DNA of 51,105 bases, taken from the NCBI RefSeq assembly GCF_012910955.1, contig NZ_WTVQ01000035.1:1-51105 (forward strand), given 5' to 3'. Position numbers and translations under genes: made by a program. Positions 1-8,402 of this stretch are shown piece after piece (the first letter of the stretch is position 1; the number at the start of each line of letters is the position of its first letter). Origin of the DNA: Aromatoleum diolicum. GTDB lineage: Bacteria; Pseudomonadota; Gammaproteobacteria; Burkholderiales; Rhodocyclaceae. The notes under the pieces are model-generated. The model ran no database searches. It saw nothing but the letters and a program-made list of their open reading frames with translations, and was not told the origin of the DNA.

Positions 1-128
1 ACTGCAATCTCGTCGAAGGGGTTCATCGACATCTTCACGTTCGCAATATCAACGCCCGTGCCGTCGCCCTTCACTCGCACCTTGACGTTGTAATCGACTA
101 CGCGTTTGACGGGTACCAGGATCTTCAT
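1..128 (-). CDS. etfB: Electron transfer flavoprotein beta subunit (N-terminal part)
   Basis: Only the first 42 or so codons lie in the window; the gene runs off the left edge. The start reads [17 protein letters not shown] and continues to a SMNPFDE segment, which is the typical N-terminus of EtfB. A good ribosome site (GGAGTGAAG) precedes the ATG. In the family, EtfB forms a heterodimer with EtfA, binds AMP, and carries electrons from acyl-CoA dehydrogenases to ETF:quinone oxidoreductase at the membrane. Four acyl-CoA dehydrogenases in this window would need such an acceptor, so the position fits. A predicted promoter at 211-240 carries an operator-like element shared with other genes here. 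EtfA is presumably just outside the window; that is inference. Confidence 0.9.
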   Translation of the reverse strand, partial: MKILVPVKRVVDYNVKVRVKGDGTGVDIANVKMSMNPFDEIA

Positions 129-210
129 TGCTTCACTCCACGATTTGACTCTGCCCGATTTTCGGGGACAGTCAGTTGCAACGTAACTGCGCACATACGT
201 ATTTATACAT

Positions 211-240
211 ACCATACACTAGCGCACTATATAATTGCAA
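211..240 (-). promoter_or_regulatory. Predicted etfB promoter with TACACTAG-type operator
   Basis: Read on the minus strand, TTGCAA (235-240) and TATGGT (211-216) are 18 bases apart, a plausible sigma70 promoter about 75 bases before the etfB ATG. TACACTAGCGCA at 215-226 lies in the spacer and touches the -10 box. It matches 10 of 12 bases of the perfect palindrome at 3895-3906. A regulator bound there would block RNA polymerase. The likely binder is one of the two MarR proteins encoded at 302-835 and 16357-16911 (inference). Confidence 0.5.
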
Positions 241-301
241 GGGTTACGGATGGACATCGACCGTGCCGCGGCGAGCAGCCGCCCGCTACCGGATCGTGCG
301 A

Positions 302-835
302 TCAGGCCGTATCGGCGGTCGCCTGGTCCGCACCACCCGACGCCTCAAGGTATCGCATCAGGTTGCGTTTCATCGTTCCAAGCGTCGCCACTGTGGCGGT
401 CAAGTATTCGTCGGTCAGCCCGGAGAGGATCTGCTCATTGAGCTGGTGGTTCACCTTACGCATGGTCTCGATCAGCTCGTTACTCTTCGGACTCAGGAAG
501 ATGCGCTTGACGCGGCGGTCGTTGGGATCGGATTCCCGACGAACCAGCCCGCTCTTTTCGAGGCGGTCGATCAGCCCACCAATCGCCACCTTGCCGAGAT
601 CCAACTCCTCGGCAAGTTGCGATTGCGCCATGCCTTCCCCGCGCGACAGGTATGCGAGCACCCACCACTGCGAGCGAGTGACATTGAGCGGTTTGAGGCA
701 GCGATCGAAGGCGCTGCGACGCAGCCGCGAAACGTCGTGAATCAGGAATCCCAAGCGGAGTTCCCAGTCGGTATCGGCAGGAGGCATTGGCGTCGGGCCC
801 GCCACTTCCGTGACGAGCATCCTTACTGTAAACAT
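302..835 (-). CDS. MarR-family transcriptional regulator
   Basis: A 177-residue protein with the MarR winged-helix layout: helix alpha1 (LGFLIHDVSRLRR), a recognition region (QSQLAEELDLGKVAIGGLID), and the wing motif ESDPNDRRVKRIFLS, the family's D-x-R-x-x-R signature. MarR proteins bind palindromic operators as dimers and release them on binding a small ligand, often a phenolic compound or an acyl/aryl-CoA in catabolic clusters. It is a clear paralogue of the MarR protein at 16357-16911, with near-identical stretches such as LGFLIHDVSR and QWWVLA. It lies 20 bases after the SDR gene on the same strand. The start is uncertain: ATG at 835 is used, but ATGs at 820 and 787 are also possible and none has a strong ribosome site. 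Confidence 0.88.
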   Translation of the reverse strand: MFTVRMLVTEVAGPTPMPPADTDWELRLGFLIHDVSRLRRSAFDRCLKPLNVTRSQWWVLAYLSRGEGMAQSQLAEELDLGKVAIGGLIDRLEKSGLVRRESDPNDRRVKRIFLSPKSNELIETMRKVNHQLNEQILSGLTDEYLTATVATLGTMKRNLMRYLEASGGADQATADTA

Positions 836-842
836 GCGAATA

Positions 843-861
843 GTTTAGCCTGAATCTAAAC
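843..861. promoter_or_regulatory. Short inverted repeat before the MarR gene
   Basis: GTTTAG (843-848) and CTAAAC (856-861) form a perfect 6-base inverted repeat with a 7-base spacer. It overlaps the stop codon of the upstream SDR gene and lies directly in front of the MarR start. It could be an autoregulatory site or a weak RNA hairpin. It does not resemble the TACACTAG element. Confidence 0.25.
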
Positions 862-1770
862 CGGTTCCCACGTGAATACGTCGGCGGAACGGTCGAGCGG
901 ATAGAAATCGGCCTTGAACATCGGCAAAGCCGTTTCGAGGACACCTTCCGGCGTCCAGCCCTCACCACAATGCGCGGTGCGAATCGGGCGAGGCTGGCTG
1001 AAGAGATAGATCTCGTTGTTGCGCACGCCGAAGACCTGGCCGGTCACGTCCCGGGCAGCATCGGCGCAAAGTGCTACGACGAAGGGCGCGACCTTTTCCG
1101 GCACCAGTTTCTTCAAGGATTCGACCCGCTTTTGCTGCTCCGGCGTCTCGCTCGGGATCGAATCGATCATGCGAGTCCATGCAAACGGCGCAATCGCGTT
1201 CGAGCGCACGCCGAATTTCTGCATGTCCAACGCGATCGATTTCGACAGGCCGACAACGCCGAGCTTCGCCGCACTGTAGTTCGCCTGGCCGAAGTTGCCG
1301 ACGAGGCCGGACGTCGACGTCATGTGGATGTAGACGCCGCCATTCTGCTCCTTGAAGATCGGAGCCGCTGCCCTGCTGACGTTGAAGCTGCCCTTCAGGT
1401 GCACGGCGACGACGTCGTCGAATTCCTGCTCGGTCATGCGATGGAAGATCGTGTCGCGTAGGATGCCGGCGTTGTTGACCACGATGTCCAATCGGCCGAA
1501 CGCAGCGATCGCGTCGGCAACCATCGCCTGCGCTGCATTCCAGTCGGCGACCGATCCGCCGTTGACAATCGCGCGGCCGCCGAACGCTTCGATTGCCGCG
1601 ACGACTTCCTGGGCCGGCTGCTCGCCGTCGCTCCGGCCGTCGAGCGTCGCACCGAGGTCATTGACGACGATGCTTGCGCCGGCCCTCGCGAGTTCCAGCG
1701 CGATGCCACGACCGACCCCGCGACCGGCGCCAGTTACCAGCGCCACCTTGCCTTCCAATAGCTTGTTCAT
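856..1770 (-). CDS. Short-chain dehydrogenase, 17beta-HSD4/MFE-2 N-domain-like (3-hydroxyacyl-CoA dehydrogenase)
   Basis: A 304-residue classical SDR. The NAD(P)-binding glycine motif VTGAGRGVGRG is near residues 12-22, NNAG near 99, and the catalytic Tyr-x3-Lys is in NYSAAKLGVVGLSKS. The insert DLGATLDGRSDG after the second strand and the overall length of about 300 residues are typical of the (3R)-hydroxyacyl-CoA dehydrogenase domain of multifunctional enzyme type 2 and its stand-alone bacterial relatives. The likely reaction is NAD-dependent oxidation of a 3-hydroxyacyl-CoA in beta-oxidation of a branched or cyclic substrate. The gene follows the acetoacetyl-CoA synthetase gene by 21 bases and so is co-transcribed with it. 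The substrate cannot be read from sequence. Confidence 0.87.
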   Translation of the reverse strand: MNKLLEGKVALVTGAGRGVGRGIALELARAGASIVVNDLGATLDGRSDGEQPAQEVVAAIEAFGGRAIVNGGSVADWNAAQAMVADAIAAFGRLDIVVNNAGILRDTIFHRMTEQEFDDVVAVHLKGSFNVSRAAAPIFKEQNGGVYIHMTSTSGLVGNFGQANYSAAKLGVVGLSKSIALDMQKFGVRSNAIAPFAWTRMIDSIPSETPEQQKRVESLKKLVPEKVAPFVVALCADAARDVTGQVFGVRNNEIYLFSQPRPIRTAHCGEGWTPEGVLETALPMFKADFYPLDRSADVFTWEPV

Positions 1771-1791
1771 GAATCCACTCCTTTGGGTTTG

Positions 1792-3798
1792 TCACGCGTG
1801 TGTTTCTTGTCGGCCTGCAGCGGCTTCGCGCTGTCGCGCGAAATCCACGAACCAGTCCAGTGCCTCGGGATTGGCGCAGGCGTCCTTGTTCACCACTTCG
1901 GCGAGCGGTTTGCCGAGTAGCAGCTTCTTCACCGGCAGTTCCTGCTTCTTGCCGGTCAGGGTCCGGGGAATCTCGGCGATCTGGACGATCTCGTCAGGCA
2001 GGAAGCGTGGCGAGACGCCGTCACGGATGCGTCGGCGCAACTCCCCCACCAACGCGTCGTCGAGCTGTTGCCCAGACTGCAGGACGACGAACAGCGACAT
2101 GAAGCTCGCGCGCCCGAGGTACTCGATATCGACGACAAGGCTGTCGAGCACTTCCGGCGCGGCCTCGACCGCGCTGTACAATTCGCTCGTCCCCATCCGA
2201 TGCCCGTGGCGATTCAAGGTCGCATCACTGCGCCCGTAAATCACCGCGCCGCCGCCCGGCGTGATGCGCAACCAATCGCCGTGCCGCCAGATGCCCGGGA
2301 ACATGTCGAAATAGCTGTCGAGATAGCGGCGATTGCCGATGTCGTTCCAGAACCTCAGCGGCATCGACGGCATCGGCTGGACGACGACGAGTTCGCCTAC
2401 CGCGTCGATCACCGGCTGCCCGGCCTCATTCCACGCCTGCACGTCGACGCCGAGGCACACACCCTGCATTTCGCCCGGCACCGTCGGCAACTCCGGCGTA
2501 CCGCCAAGGAAGGCGCTCGCAATGTCGGTGCCGCCGGAAATGACGCCCCACCAGATGTTCTCGCGCACCTGCTCATAACTCCAGCGGTAGGCTTCAGGCG
2601 GCAACGGCGAACCAGTCGAGCCGAGCCCCTTCAGCTTCGACGTATCGATCACTTTGCGCGGCTCGACACCGGCCTTCATGCAGCCGGTGTAATAGGCCGC
2701 GCCGGCGCCGAGGAAAGTCGCGCCGACGTCGTCGACGAAGTGCCACAACGTGTCCGCGGCGGGAAAAGACGGATGGCCGTCGTAGAGGCAGATCGTCGTG
2801 CCAAGCAGCAGCGCTGAGATCTGCAGGTTCCACATGACCCAGCCGGAACTGCTGTACCAATGGAAGCGGTCACCGGTCTCGGCACTCGGGCCGAGGTCGA
2901 GATGGAAAGCGTGCAGCTTGAGCATTTCAAGCATCACGCCGCCGTGCCCATGAACGATCGGTTTCGGCAGCCCAGTCGTGCCGCTGCTATAGACGATCCA
3001 CAGCGGGTGGTCGAAAGGCACCCATTCGGGCGCGCGCGCGCCGGCAAAACCCACGCAGTCCGGCCACAGCGTGATCTGTCCGCGCCACTCGCCAAGATCA
3101 GGCAGTCCAGCCGGCGTGCCGCTCGCCTCCTCCAAATACGGCACAAGAACCAGCATCTCGACGCTCGGCAGCGTCGGTAACAGCGACGCGATCAGCTCGC
3201 GACGGTCGGCGAGCTTGCCGCCATAGACCGTACCGTCGCATGCGATCAGCACCTTCGGTTCGATCTGCTTGAAACGGTCGCGCACGGTCGCGATACCCAT
3301 GTCCGGCGCGCACTGGCTCCAGATCGCACCGAGTGAAGCACAACCGAGGAATGCGATCACCGCTTCGGGAATGTTCGGCAGATAGGCAGCGACACGGTCG
3401 CCGCGACGCACGCCCATCTCATGCAAGGCCGCTGCGACCGCCGCGACACGCTGCGCGAGCTCCGTCCAACCGATCTCGCGGCTGCGACCTTCGCCCTGCA
3501 GGCGCTCATTGCGGAAGATGATCGCCGGGACTTTGGCACGGTCGCCGGCCTCCACATGGCGCAACAAGTGCTGCACGTAATTGACCTGCGCACCGTCGAA
3601 CCACTGGGCGCCGGGCATCTTCAGGTCCTTCAGTGCCACCGCATACGGTGTCGGCGATTCGACTCCAAAGTATTCCCACATACCACTCCAGAACGCCGGC
3701 AAATCCCGCACCGACCATGCGCGCAATGCATGGTAGTCGGGAAGACTCACCGCGTATCGCGCTCCCATCCATTCACGCAGTTTCACTGTATTTGCCAC
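1792..3798 (-). CDS. Acetoacetyl-CoA synthetase-like acyl-CoA ligase
   Basis: A 668-residue member of the ANL adenylating superfamily. The P-loop motif is YSSGTTGLPKPIVHGHGG, the hinge/adenylation region is GIWRHGDWLRITPGGG, and the catalytic lysine is in PRTLTGKKQE near the C-terminus. Length, the N-terminal ACAS-type region (PAFWSGMWEYFG) and the FHWYSSSGWVMWN segment match acetoacetyl-CoA synthetases, which make acetoacetyl-CoA from acetoacetate, ATP and CoA. Related proteins in catabolic clusters activate other short beta-keto or branched acids, so the exact substrate is open. It is the first gene of a minus-strand operon with the SDR at 856-1770 and is divergent from the 4.0-12.0 kb operon. 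Confidence 0.83.
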   Translation of the reverse strand: MANTVKLREWMGARYAVSLPDYHALRAWSVRDLPAFWSGMWEYFGVESPTPYAVALKDLKMPGAQWFDGAQVNYVQHLLRHVEAGDRAKVPAIIFRNERLQGEGRSREIGWTELAQRVAAVAAALHEMGVRRGDRVAAYLPNIPEAVIAFLGCASLGAIWSQCAPDMGIATVRDRFKQIEPKVLIACDGTVYGGKLADRRELIASLLPTLPSVEMLVLVPYLEEASGTPAGLPDLGEWRGQITLWPDCVGFAGARAPEWVPFDHPLWIVYSSGTTGLPKPIVHGHGGVMLEMLKLHAFHLDLGPSAETGDRFHWYSSSGWVMWNLQISALLLGTTICLYDGHPSFPAADTLWHFVDDVGATFLGAGAAYYTGCMKAGVEPRKVIDTSKLKGLGSTGSPLPPEAYRWSYEQVRENIWWGVISGGTDIASAFLGGTPELPTVPGEMQGVCLGVDVQAWNEAGQPVIDAVGELVVVQPMPSMPLRFWNDIGNRRYLDSYFDMFPGIWRHGDWLRITPGGGAVIYGRSDATLNRHGHRMGTSELYSAVEAAPEVLDSLVVDIEYLGRASFMSLFVVLQSGQQLDDALVGELRRRIRDGVSPRFLPDEIVQIAEIPRTLTGKKQELPVKKLLLGKPLAEVVNKDACANPEALDWFVDFARQREAAAGRQETHA

Positions 3799-3880
3799 CG
3801 CAGTCTCCTCTCGTTCAAGGTCTGTGCCGCCCTGTGCGCCCCGCCATCAGCTCGACGTTCTGAAACGTCAACCGAGGGGC

Positions 3881-3910
3881 TTGCTTCGTCTTATTACACT
3901 AGTGTATTGT
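3881..3910 (+). promoter_or_regulatory. Predicted promoter of the 4-12 kb operon
   Basis: TTGCTT (3881-3886) and TATTGT (3905-3910) are 18 bases apart and lie about 120 bases before the first ATG at 4030. The perfect palindrome at 3895-3906 fills the end of the spacer. The 231-base divergent region 3799-4029 holds nothing else I can identify; a promoter for the acetoacetyl-CoA synthetase operon must also be here but is not obvious. Confidence 0.5.
3895..3906. promoter_or_regulatory. Perfect palindromic operator TACACTAGTGTA
   Basis: A 12-base perfect palindrome between the -35 and -10 boxes of the predicted plus-strand promoter, in the divergent gap between two catabolic operons. Related 10-of-12 versions occur at 215-226 and 16179-16190, and a looser one at 14386-14402. 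All four are upstream of acyl-CoA metabolism genes of this window. This suggests a common repressor, probably of the MarR family (inference). Confidence 0.6.
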
Positions 3911-4029
3911 GTGCCACATGACGGTAAGACGCAATACTTCTTGTCTGGACCGTTTGGGCACGAGAGTCGAAAGCGATCTCCCCTGATCGCGCTCGTTTTT
4001 TCAGGGAAACAACCAACACCGGTCTCCAT

Positions 4030-5472
4030 ATGAACAACTCTCAAATCATTCATGGCGTGCTGTCCACGAGTCGCTATCTGCCACGCTTGAGGCTCGAGCG
4101 CAGCAGCATCTTTGCTGAGCACCGGTGGATGGCGCAGGGACTGAAATCCCTCGCAAAGGGCCGCCGTACGGTTGCGAACTGGGACGAGGACAGCGTGACG
4201 ATGGCGGTCGAGGCCGCTCGCGCATTGCTCGCCAATTTTTCGGGCGCGAGGCCGGTCGAATTGACGCTCGCCTCGACGACGCTGCCGTTCGTCGAACGCA
4301 TCAATGCCGGCATCGTCGCCTCGGCACTCGGCTTCGGGAACGAACTGGCGGTGCGTGACGTGACGTCGAGCGCACGCGCCGCCTTCACGGAGGTCGTCAG
4401 CGCGCTGCGTCACGCCGTGCCCGAGCATCGCGTCATACTCGGCGCAGAGCGCCGCGTCGCCCGCCCGGCGAGTACACAGGAAATGATCTTCGGCGACGGC
4501 GCCGCGGGTGTGCTGATCGGTTTCGGTCCGGCGATCGCGACCTACGTCGCAAGCCATAGTGTGCAGGCGGACTTCGTCGACCACTTCCGCGAGAGCGGCT
4601 CGGACTATGACTATGGTTGGGAAGAGCGCTGGGTGCGCGACGAGGGCTACATGAAGATCGTCACCGGGGCGATCGCCAAGTGCCTTACGTCGGCAGGCCT
4701 CGCCGCGAGCGATGTCGCGCATTTCGCGATGCCGGCACCGCTATCGCGCGTCAATGAAGCGGTCGCGAAACGCGCCGGCATCCGTCCCGAGGCCGTCGTT
4801 CCGACCGACTTCGAGTCAGTCGGCGATCTCGGCAGCGCCCAGCCGCTCGCCATGGTCGATACGGCCTTGCGCACGGCGGCGCCCGGCGCACTCATCCTTG
4901 TCGTCGCATTCGGCAGTGGTTGCGACGCGCTGCTCCTGCGGCGCACCGAGGAGCCGATCAGCGAACGTGCGGCCGACGATGGCAGATCCGAAACGAGCTA
5001 TATGAAGTACCTGTCCTTTACCGGGCAGATCGCGCTCGAATGGGGTATGCGCGCGGAGATCGACAACAAGACCGCCTTGACCGCCGCCTGGCGCGAGGGA
5101 GCGAAAATCAGCCATTTCGAGGGTGGATGCTGTTCGGATTGCGGAACGGTCCAATTCCCGCGCTCGCGCGTCTGTGTGAATCCGGAATGCCGGGCCCAGG
5201 ATACCCAGGACGCGAAGAGCCTCGCCAACGTTCCGGCGCACGTGCTTTCCCACACCAGCGACTGGCTGGCCTACACGCCGTGTCCACCATTCCAGTTCGG
5301 CCACATCGATTTCGAAGGCGGCGGCCGGGTGCTGATGGAATTCGCCGACACCGATCCGGATGAACTGCAGGTGGGCCTGCCGCTGCGGATGGTGTTCCGC
5401 GTCAAGGATTTCGATTCGAAAAGAGGCTTCCGGCGCTATTTCTGGAAGGCCACGCCGGCTCGCGGACAGTAA
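4030..5472 (+). CDS. HMG-CoA-synthase/KAS III-like protein fused to a DUF35 (Zn-ribbon/OB) domain
   Basis: A 480-residue fusion. Residues about 1-310 have the thiolase fold of HMG-CoA synthase/KAS III (IFGDGAAGVLIG near 153; HFAMPAP near 231). Residues about 325-480 are a DUF35 domain with a zinc ribbon (Cys368, Cys371, Cys382, Cys387) followed by an OB fold. The nucleophilic Cys expected after Asp110 is absent: the segment reads VTSSARAAF. The first half is therefore probably not a Claisen-condensing enzyme. In archaea, DUF35 bridges acetoacetyl-CoA thiolase and HMG-CoA synthase, and BbsA, a Zn-ribbon/OB protein, partners the thiolase BbsB in toluene catabolism. Here the next gene, 12 bases on, is such a thiolase, so this is probably its non-catalytic partner subunit (inference). 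First gene of an eight-gene operon. Confidence 0.8.
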   Translation: MNNSQIIHGVLSTSRYLPRLRLERSSIFAEHRWMAQGLKSLAKGRRTVANWDEDSVTMAVEAARALLANFSGARPVELTLASTTLPFVERINAGIVASALGFGNELAVRDVTSSARAAFTEVVSALRHAVPEHRVILGAERRVARPASTQEMIFGDGAAGVLIGFGPAIATYVASHSVQADFVDHFRESGSDYDYGWEERWVRDEGYMKIVTGAIAKCLTSAGLAASDVAHFAMPAPLSRVNEAVAKRAGIRPEAVVPTDFESVGDLGSAQPLAMVDTALRTAAPGALILVVAFGSGCDALLLRRTEEPISERAADDGRSETSYMKYLSFTGQIALEWGMRAEIDNKTALTAAWREGAKISHFEGGCCSDCGTVQFPRSRVCVNPECRAQDTQDAKSLANVPAHVLSHTSDWLAYTPCPPFQFGHIDFEGGGRVLMEFADTDPDELQVGLPLRMVFRVKDFDSKRGFRRYFWKATPARGQ

Positions 5473-5484
5473 GGAGACAGCCAG

Positions 5485-6690
5485 ATGGCTACAGGTATTC
5501 GCGACAAGGTCGCAATTCTCGGAATGGGTTGCTCGCGCTTTGGCGAGCGCTGGGACTGCGGTCCGGAAGACTTGATGATCGAAGCGTTCAACGAGGCGGT
5601 CGCCGACGCAGGCATCGCCGCGTCGCAGATCGAAGCCGCGTGGTTCGGCGTGTGCCTCGAGGAAAACAACGTCGGCAAGACGGCGGTACCGCTGGCGCAG
5701 GCGCTACGCCTGCCGCGCATTGCTGCGACGCGCGTCGAGAACGCCTGCGCGACCGGCACCGAAGCACTGCGGGGCGCCGCGTACGCGGTCGCCTCTGGCG
5801 CCTACGATATCGTGCTCGCGCTCGGAGTCGAGAAGCTCAAGGACACGGGCTACGGCGGGCTGCCGGTGCGCACCCGCGGCGTCAACAACGACTTGTGGCT
5901 GCCGAACGCGACCGCGCCTGGCGCCTTTGCGCAACTGGCATCGGCCTACGCAGCGAAGCACCGCGTCGACATGGCCGACCTCAAGCGCGCGATGGCGCAT
6001 ATCTCGGTGAAAAGTCATGCCAATGGCGCGCTCAATCCGAAGGCGCATCTGCGCAACCGGATTACCGAAGAGGACGTGCTGAAGGCGATGATGATCGCCG
6101 AGCCACTCGGCCTGTACGATTGCTGCGGCGTCAGCGACGGCGCAGCGTGCGCGATCGTCACCACGCCGGAGATTGCGCGGAGCCTGCGCCGGGACGCCGA
6201 AACCGTGACGGTCAAGGCGCTCGAACTGTCCGTCAGCAATGGCGAGGAAGCCGGCTTCAGTAATTGGGATGGCGCACATATCGCGACGGCGCGGACCGCG
6301 GCGGCACGCGCTTACGCGAGTGCGCGCGTCAGCGCCCCGCGCTCGCAGATCCAGATGGCGGAAGTCCATGACTGCTTTTCGATCACCGAGGCTGTGCTGA
6401 TGGAGGATCTCGGCTTCAGTGAGAGCGGGCGGATGATCCACGACGTGCTCGACGGCGTGTTCGATCGCGACGGCACACTGCCGGTGCAGCCCGACGGCGG
6501 CCTGAAGTGCTTTGGCCATCCGATCGGCGCTTCCGGCCTGCGAATGATTTACGAGATCTACCAGCAGATCCACGGCCGCGCCGGGGAGCGGCAGTTGCCG
6601 CGCGTCGACCTCGGCCTGACCCAGAATCTCGGTGGCCATCCGCACCAGAACGTCTGCGCAATTTCCATCATCGGGCGACTCGGCGCCTGA
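5485..6690 (+). CDS. SCP-x/BbsB-type thiolase
   Basis: A 401-residue thiolase of the sterol-carrier-protein-x type. The nucleophile is Cys88 in ENACATGTEA; the HDCFSITE motif and KCFGHPIGASG supply the catalytic His residues, and QNLGGHPHQNV lies near the C-terminus. All catalytic positions look intact. Thiolases of this type cleave 3-oxoacyl-CoAs that are branched or carry bulky groups, as for sterol side chains or benzoylsuccinyl-CoA. The gene starts 12 bases after the DUF35 fusion and has a GGAGA ribosome site. The pairing mirrors known thiolase/DUF35 complexes. Expected role: CoA-dependent release of acetyl-, propionyl- or succinyl-CoA from the ring-derived chain (inference). Confidence 0.88.
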   Translation: MATGIRDKVAILGMGCSRFGERWDCGPEDLMIEAFNEAVADAGIAASQIEAAWFGVCLEENNVGKTAVPLAQALRLPRIAATRVENACATGTEALRGAAYAVASGAYDIVLALGVEKLKDTGYGGLPVRTRGVNNDLWLPNATAPGAFAQLASAYAAKHRVDMADLKRAMAHISVKSHANGALNPKAHLRNRITEEDVLKAMMIAEPLGLYDCCGVSDGAACAIVTTPEIARSLRRDAETVTVKALELSVSNGEEAGFSNWDGAHIATARTAAARAYASARVSAPRSQIQMAEVHDCFSITEAVLMEDLGFSESGRMIHDVLDGVFDRDGTLPVQPDGGLKCFGHPIGASGLRMIYEIYQQIHGRAGERQLPRVDLGLTQNLGGHPHQNVCAISIIGRLGA

Positions 6691-6741
6691 CATCACTTAT
6701 GCAGCACCATCAACAACCATAGCGACTCAAGGAGACATCGA

Positions 6742-7518
6742 ATGCGAGGACTCAGGGGCAAGACCGCCATCGTTACCGGGGCGGGCAGCGGCATCGGACG
6801 CGCAATCGCACTTCGGCTCGCCGAAGAAGGCGTGACAGTCGGCGTGTTCGACATCCGCGCCGAAGGCGCAGCGGAAACCGTCGCCGCGATCGAGAGCGCC
6901 GGCGGCAAGGGCCGCGCCGTCACCTGCGACATCACCGATTACGCGGGCGTCGTCGCGGCAGTGCAGTCCTTCGAGGCTGCGACCGGCACCGGCACCGGCA
7001 CTGACATCCTGGTGAACAACGCCGGCTGGGATACGCCCATGCCTTTCCTGAAGACCGACGAGGCATTCTGGAAGAAGGTCGTCGGCATCAACTGGTTCGG
7101 TCCGCTGCACATGACACACGCTGTCGCCCAAGGCATGGCAAACCGCAAGTGCGGCCGCATCATCAACATCGCCTCCGACGCGGGTCGCGTGGGTTCGACC
7201 GGCGAGGTCGTCTATTCCGGCTGCAAGGGCGCAACGATCGCGTTCAGCAAGGCCCTGGCACGCGAACTCGCGCGCAGCAATGTGCTGATCAACAACGTCT
7301 GCCCCGGCCCGACCGATACGCCCGCAATGGACGCCTTCGTCGGCACCGGCGAGCAAGGTCAGAAGATCCGCGACGGCATGGTGCGCAGCGTTCCCGTCGG
7401 CCGCATCGGCGTGCCTGACGACTACCCTGGCATGGTGGCATTCCTCGCCAGCGACGATGCCTCTTTCATCACCGGCCAGACCGTCAGTATCTCCGGCGGC
7501 CTCACGATGCACGGCTGA
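6742..7518 (+). CDS. badH: BadH-like 2-hydroxycyclohexanecarboxyl-CoA dehydrogenase (SDR)
   Basis: A 258-residue SDR with TGAGSGIG (residues 12-19), NNAGWD (92-97), Ser145, Tyr158 and Lys162. Several stretches recall BadH of Rhodopseudomonas palustris: NNAGWD, the [16 protein letters not shown] segment, VCPGPTDT, and the end [15 protein letters not shown]. BadH oxidises 2-hydroxycyclohexanecarboxyl-CoA to the 2-oxo compound. The next gene encodes a BadI-like ring hydrolase, which uses exactly that product and strongly supports the assignment. The ring may carry substituents in this organism. A short tandem ACCGGC repeat encodes a Thr-Gly run near residues 80-87. AAGGAG precedes the ATG. Confidence 0.85.
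   Translation: MRGLRGKTAIVTGAGSGIGRAIALRLAEEGVTVGVFDIRAEGAAETVAAIESAGGKGRAVTCDITDYAGVVAAVQSFEAATGTGTGTDILVNNAGWDTPMPFLKTDEAFWKKVVGINWFGPLHMTHAVAQGMANRKCGRIINIASDAGRVGSTGEVVYSGCKGATIAFSKALARELARSNVLINNVCPGPTDTPAMDAFVGTGEQGQKIRDGMVRSVPVGRIGVPDDYPGMVAFLASDDASFITGQTVSISGGLTMHG
6982..6999 (+). repeat. Three tandem ACCGGC hexamers inside the badH-like gene
   Basis: Three exact copies of ACCGGC in frame encode alternating Thr-Gly in a loop before the NNAG strand. This is a possible site of replication slippage; each unit changes the protein by two residues without a frameshift. Probably a neutral loop. Confidence 0.5.
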
Positions 7519-7569
7519 GCGCCCTGCACCGAAACCTTTTCAGCACATCACTCCACACGGGACTACCGC

Positions 7570-8367
7570 ATGAGCAACGAGTACAAAGACATCCTCTACG
7601 AAGTGGGCGAGAACGCCGTCCGCATCACCATCAACCGTCCGGAAGTCTTCAACGCCTTCCGCACGCAGACCGTCGAAGAACTGATTCACGCTTTCCGCCG
7701 TGCAGACGAGGAAAAATCGGTCAATACGGTCATCTTCGGTGGCGCCGGCGACAAGGCCTTCTGCACCGGCGGCGACCAGAAGGTGCATCTGTCCGAAGAC
7801 GGCCTCTATGGCCCGCGCGGCATGGTCGGTCTGCCGATCGAGGAACTGCAGTCCGCCATCCGTGACTGCCGTAAGGTCGTGATTGCCCGCGTGCAGGGCT
7901 TTGCCATCGGTGGCGGCAACGTGTTCGCAACGATCTGCGATCTGACCATCGCGTCGGAAAAGGCGCAGTTCGGCCAAGTCGGGCCGAAGGTCGGCTCGGT
8001 GGACCCCGGCTTCGGTACGGCCTACCTCTCGCGCATGGTCGGCGAAAAGAAGGCCCGCGAGATCTGGTTCCGCTGCCAGCGTTACAAGGCCCAGGAGGCG
8101 CTGGAAATGGGGCTGGTCAACAAGGTCGTGCCGCACGAAGAACTGGACGCGGAATGCGAAACCTGGGCGGCCGACATCAACCAGATGAGCCCGACTGCGA
8201 TCGCGATCGCCAAACGCTCGTTCAATGCCGACAGCGAGAACATCCGCGGCATCAGCTTCATGGGCGTAGCCGCTGTCAAGGGCTATTACCAGAGCGAGGA
8301 GTCGAAGGAAGGCGTGCGCGCGTTCAACGAGAAGCGCAAGCCGGACTTCAAGAAATTCGCCGGCTGA
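7570..8367 (+). CDS. badI: BadI-like 2-ketocyclohexanecarboxyl-CoA hydrolase
   Basis: A 265-residue crotonase-fold protein very close in pattern to BadI of R. palustris: AFCTGGDQ, GLPIEELQ-AIRD, IARVQGFAIGGGN, ATICDLTIASEKA, GQVGPKVGSVDPGFGTAYL, and the EKRKPDFKK end. BadI adds water to 2-ketocyclohexanecarboxyl-CoA and opens the ring to pimelyl-CoA by a retro-Dieckmann reaction, related to MenB chemistry. With the BadH-like gene 51 bases upstream this gives a two-step ring-opening module. The ring substrate here may be substituted, because the other operon members are branched-chain enzymes. Confidence in the family is high, in the exact substrate moderate. Confidence 0.9.
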   Translation: MSNEYKDILYEVGENAVRITINRPEVFNAFRTQTVEELIHAFRRADEEKSVNTVIFGGAGDKAFCTGGDQKVHLSEDGLYGPRGMVGLPIEELQSAIRDCRKVVIARVQGFAIGGGNVFATICDLTIASEKAQFGQVGPKVGSVDPGFGTAYLSRMVGEKKAREIWFRCQRYKAQEALEMGLVNKVVPHEELDAECETWAADINQMSPTAIAIAKRSFNADSENIRGISFMGVAAVKGYYQSEESKEGVRAFNEKRKPDFKKFAG

Positions 8368-8402
8368 TACCGCCCCACCAACCCCACCCGACGGAGCAGG
8401 AT

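Noticed and set aside
8154-8402. N-terminal extension of the crotonase fusion protein
   Set aside because: This part overlaps the end of the BadI-like gene in another frame and has no family similarity; GTG 8403 with GGAGCAGG is the better start.
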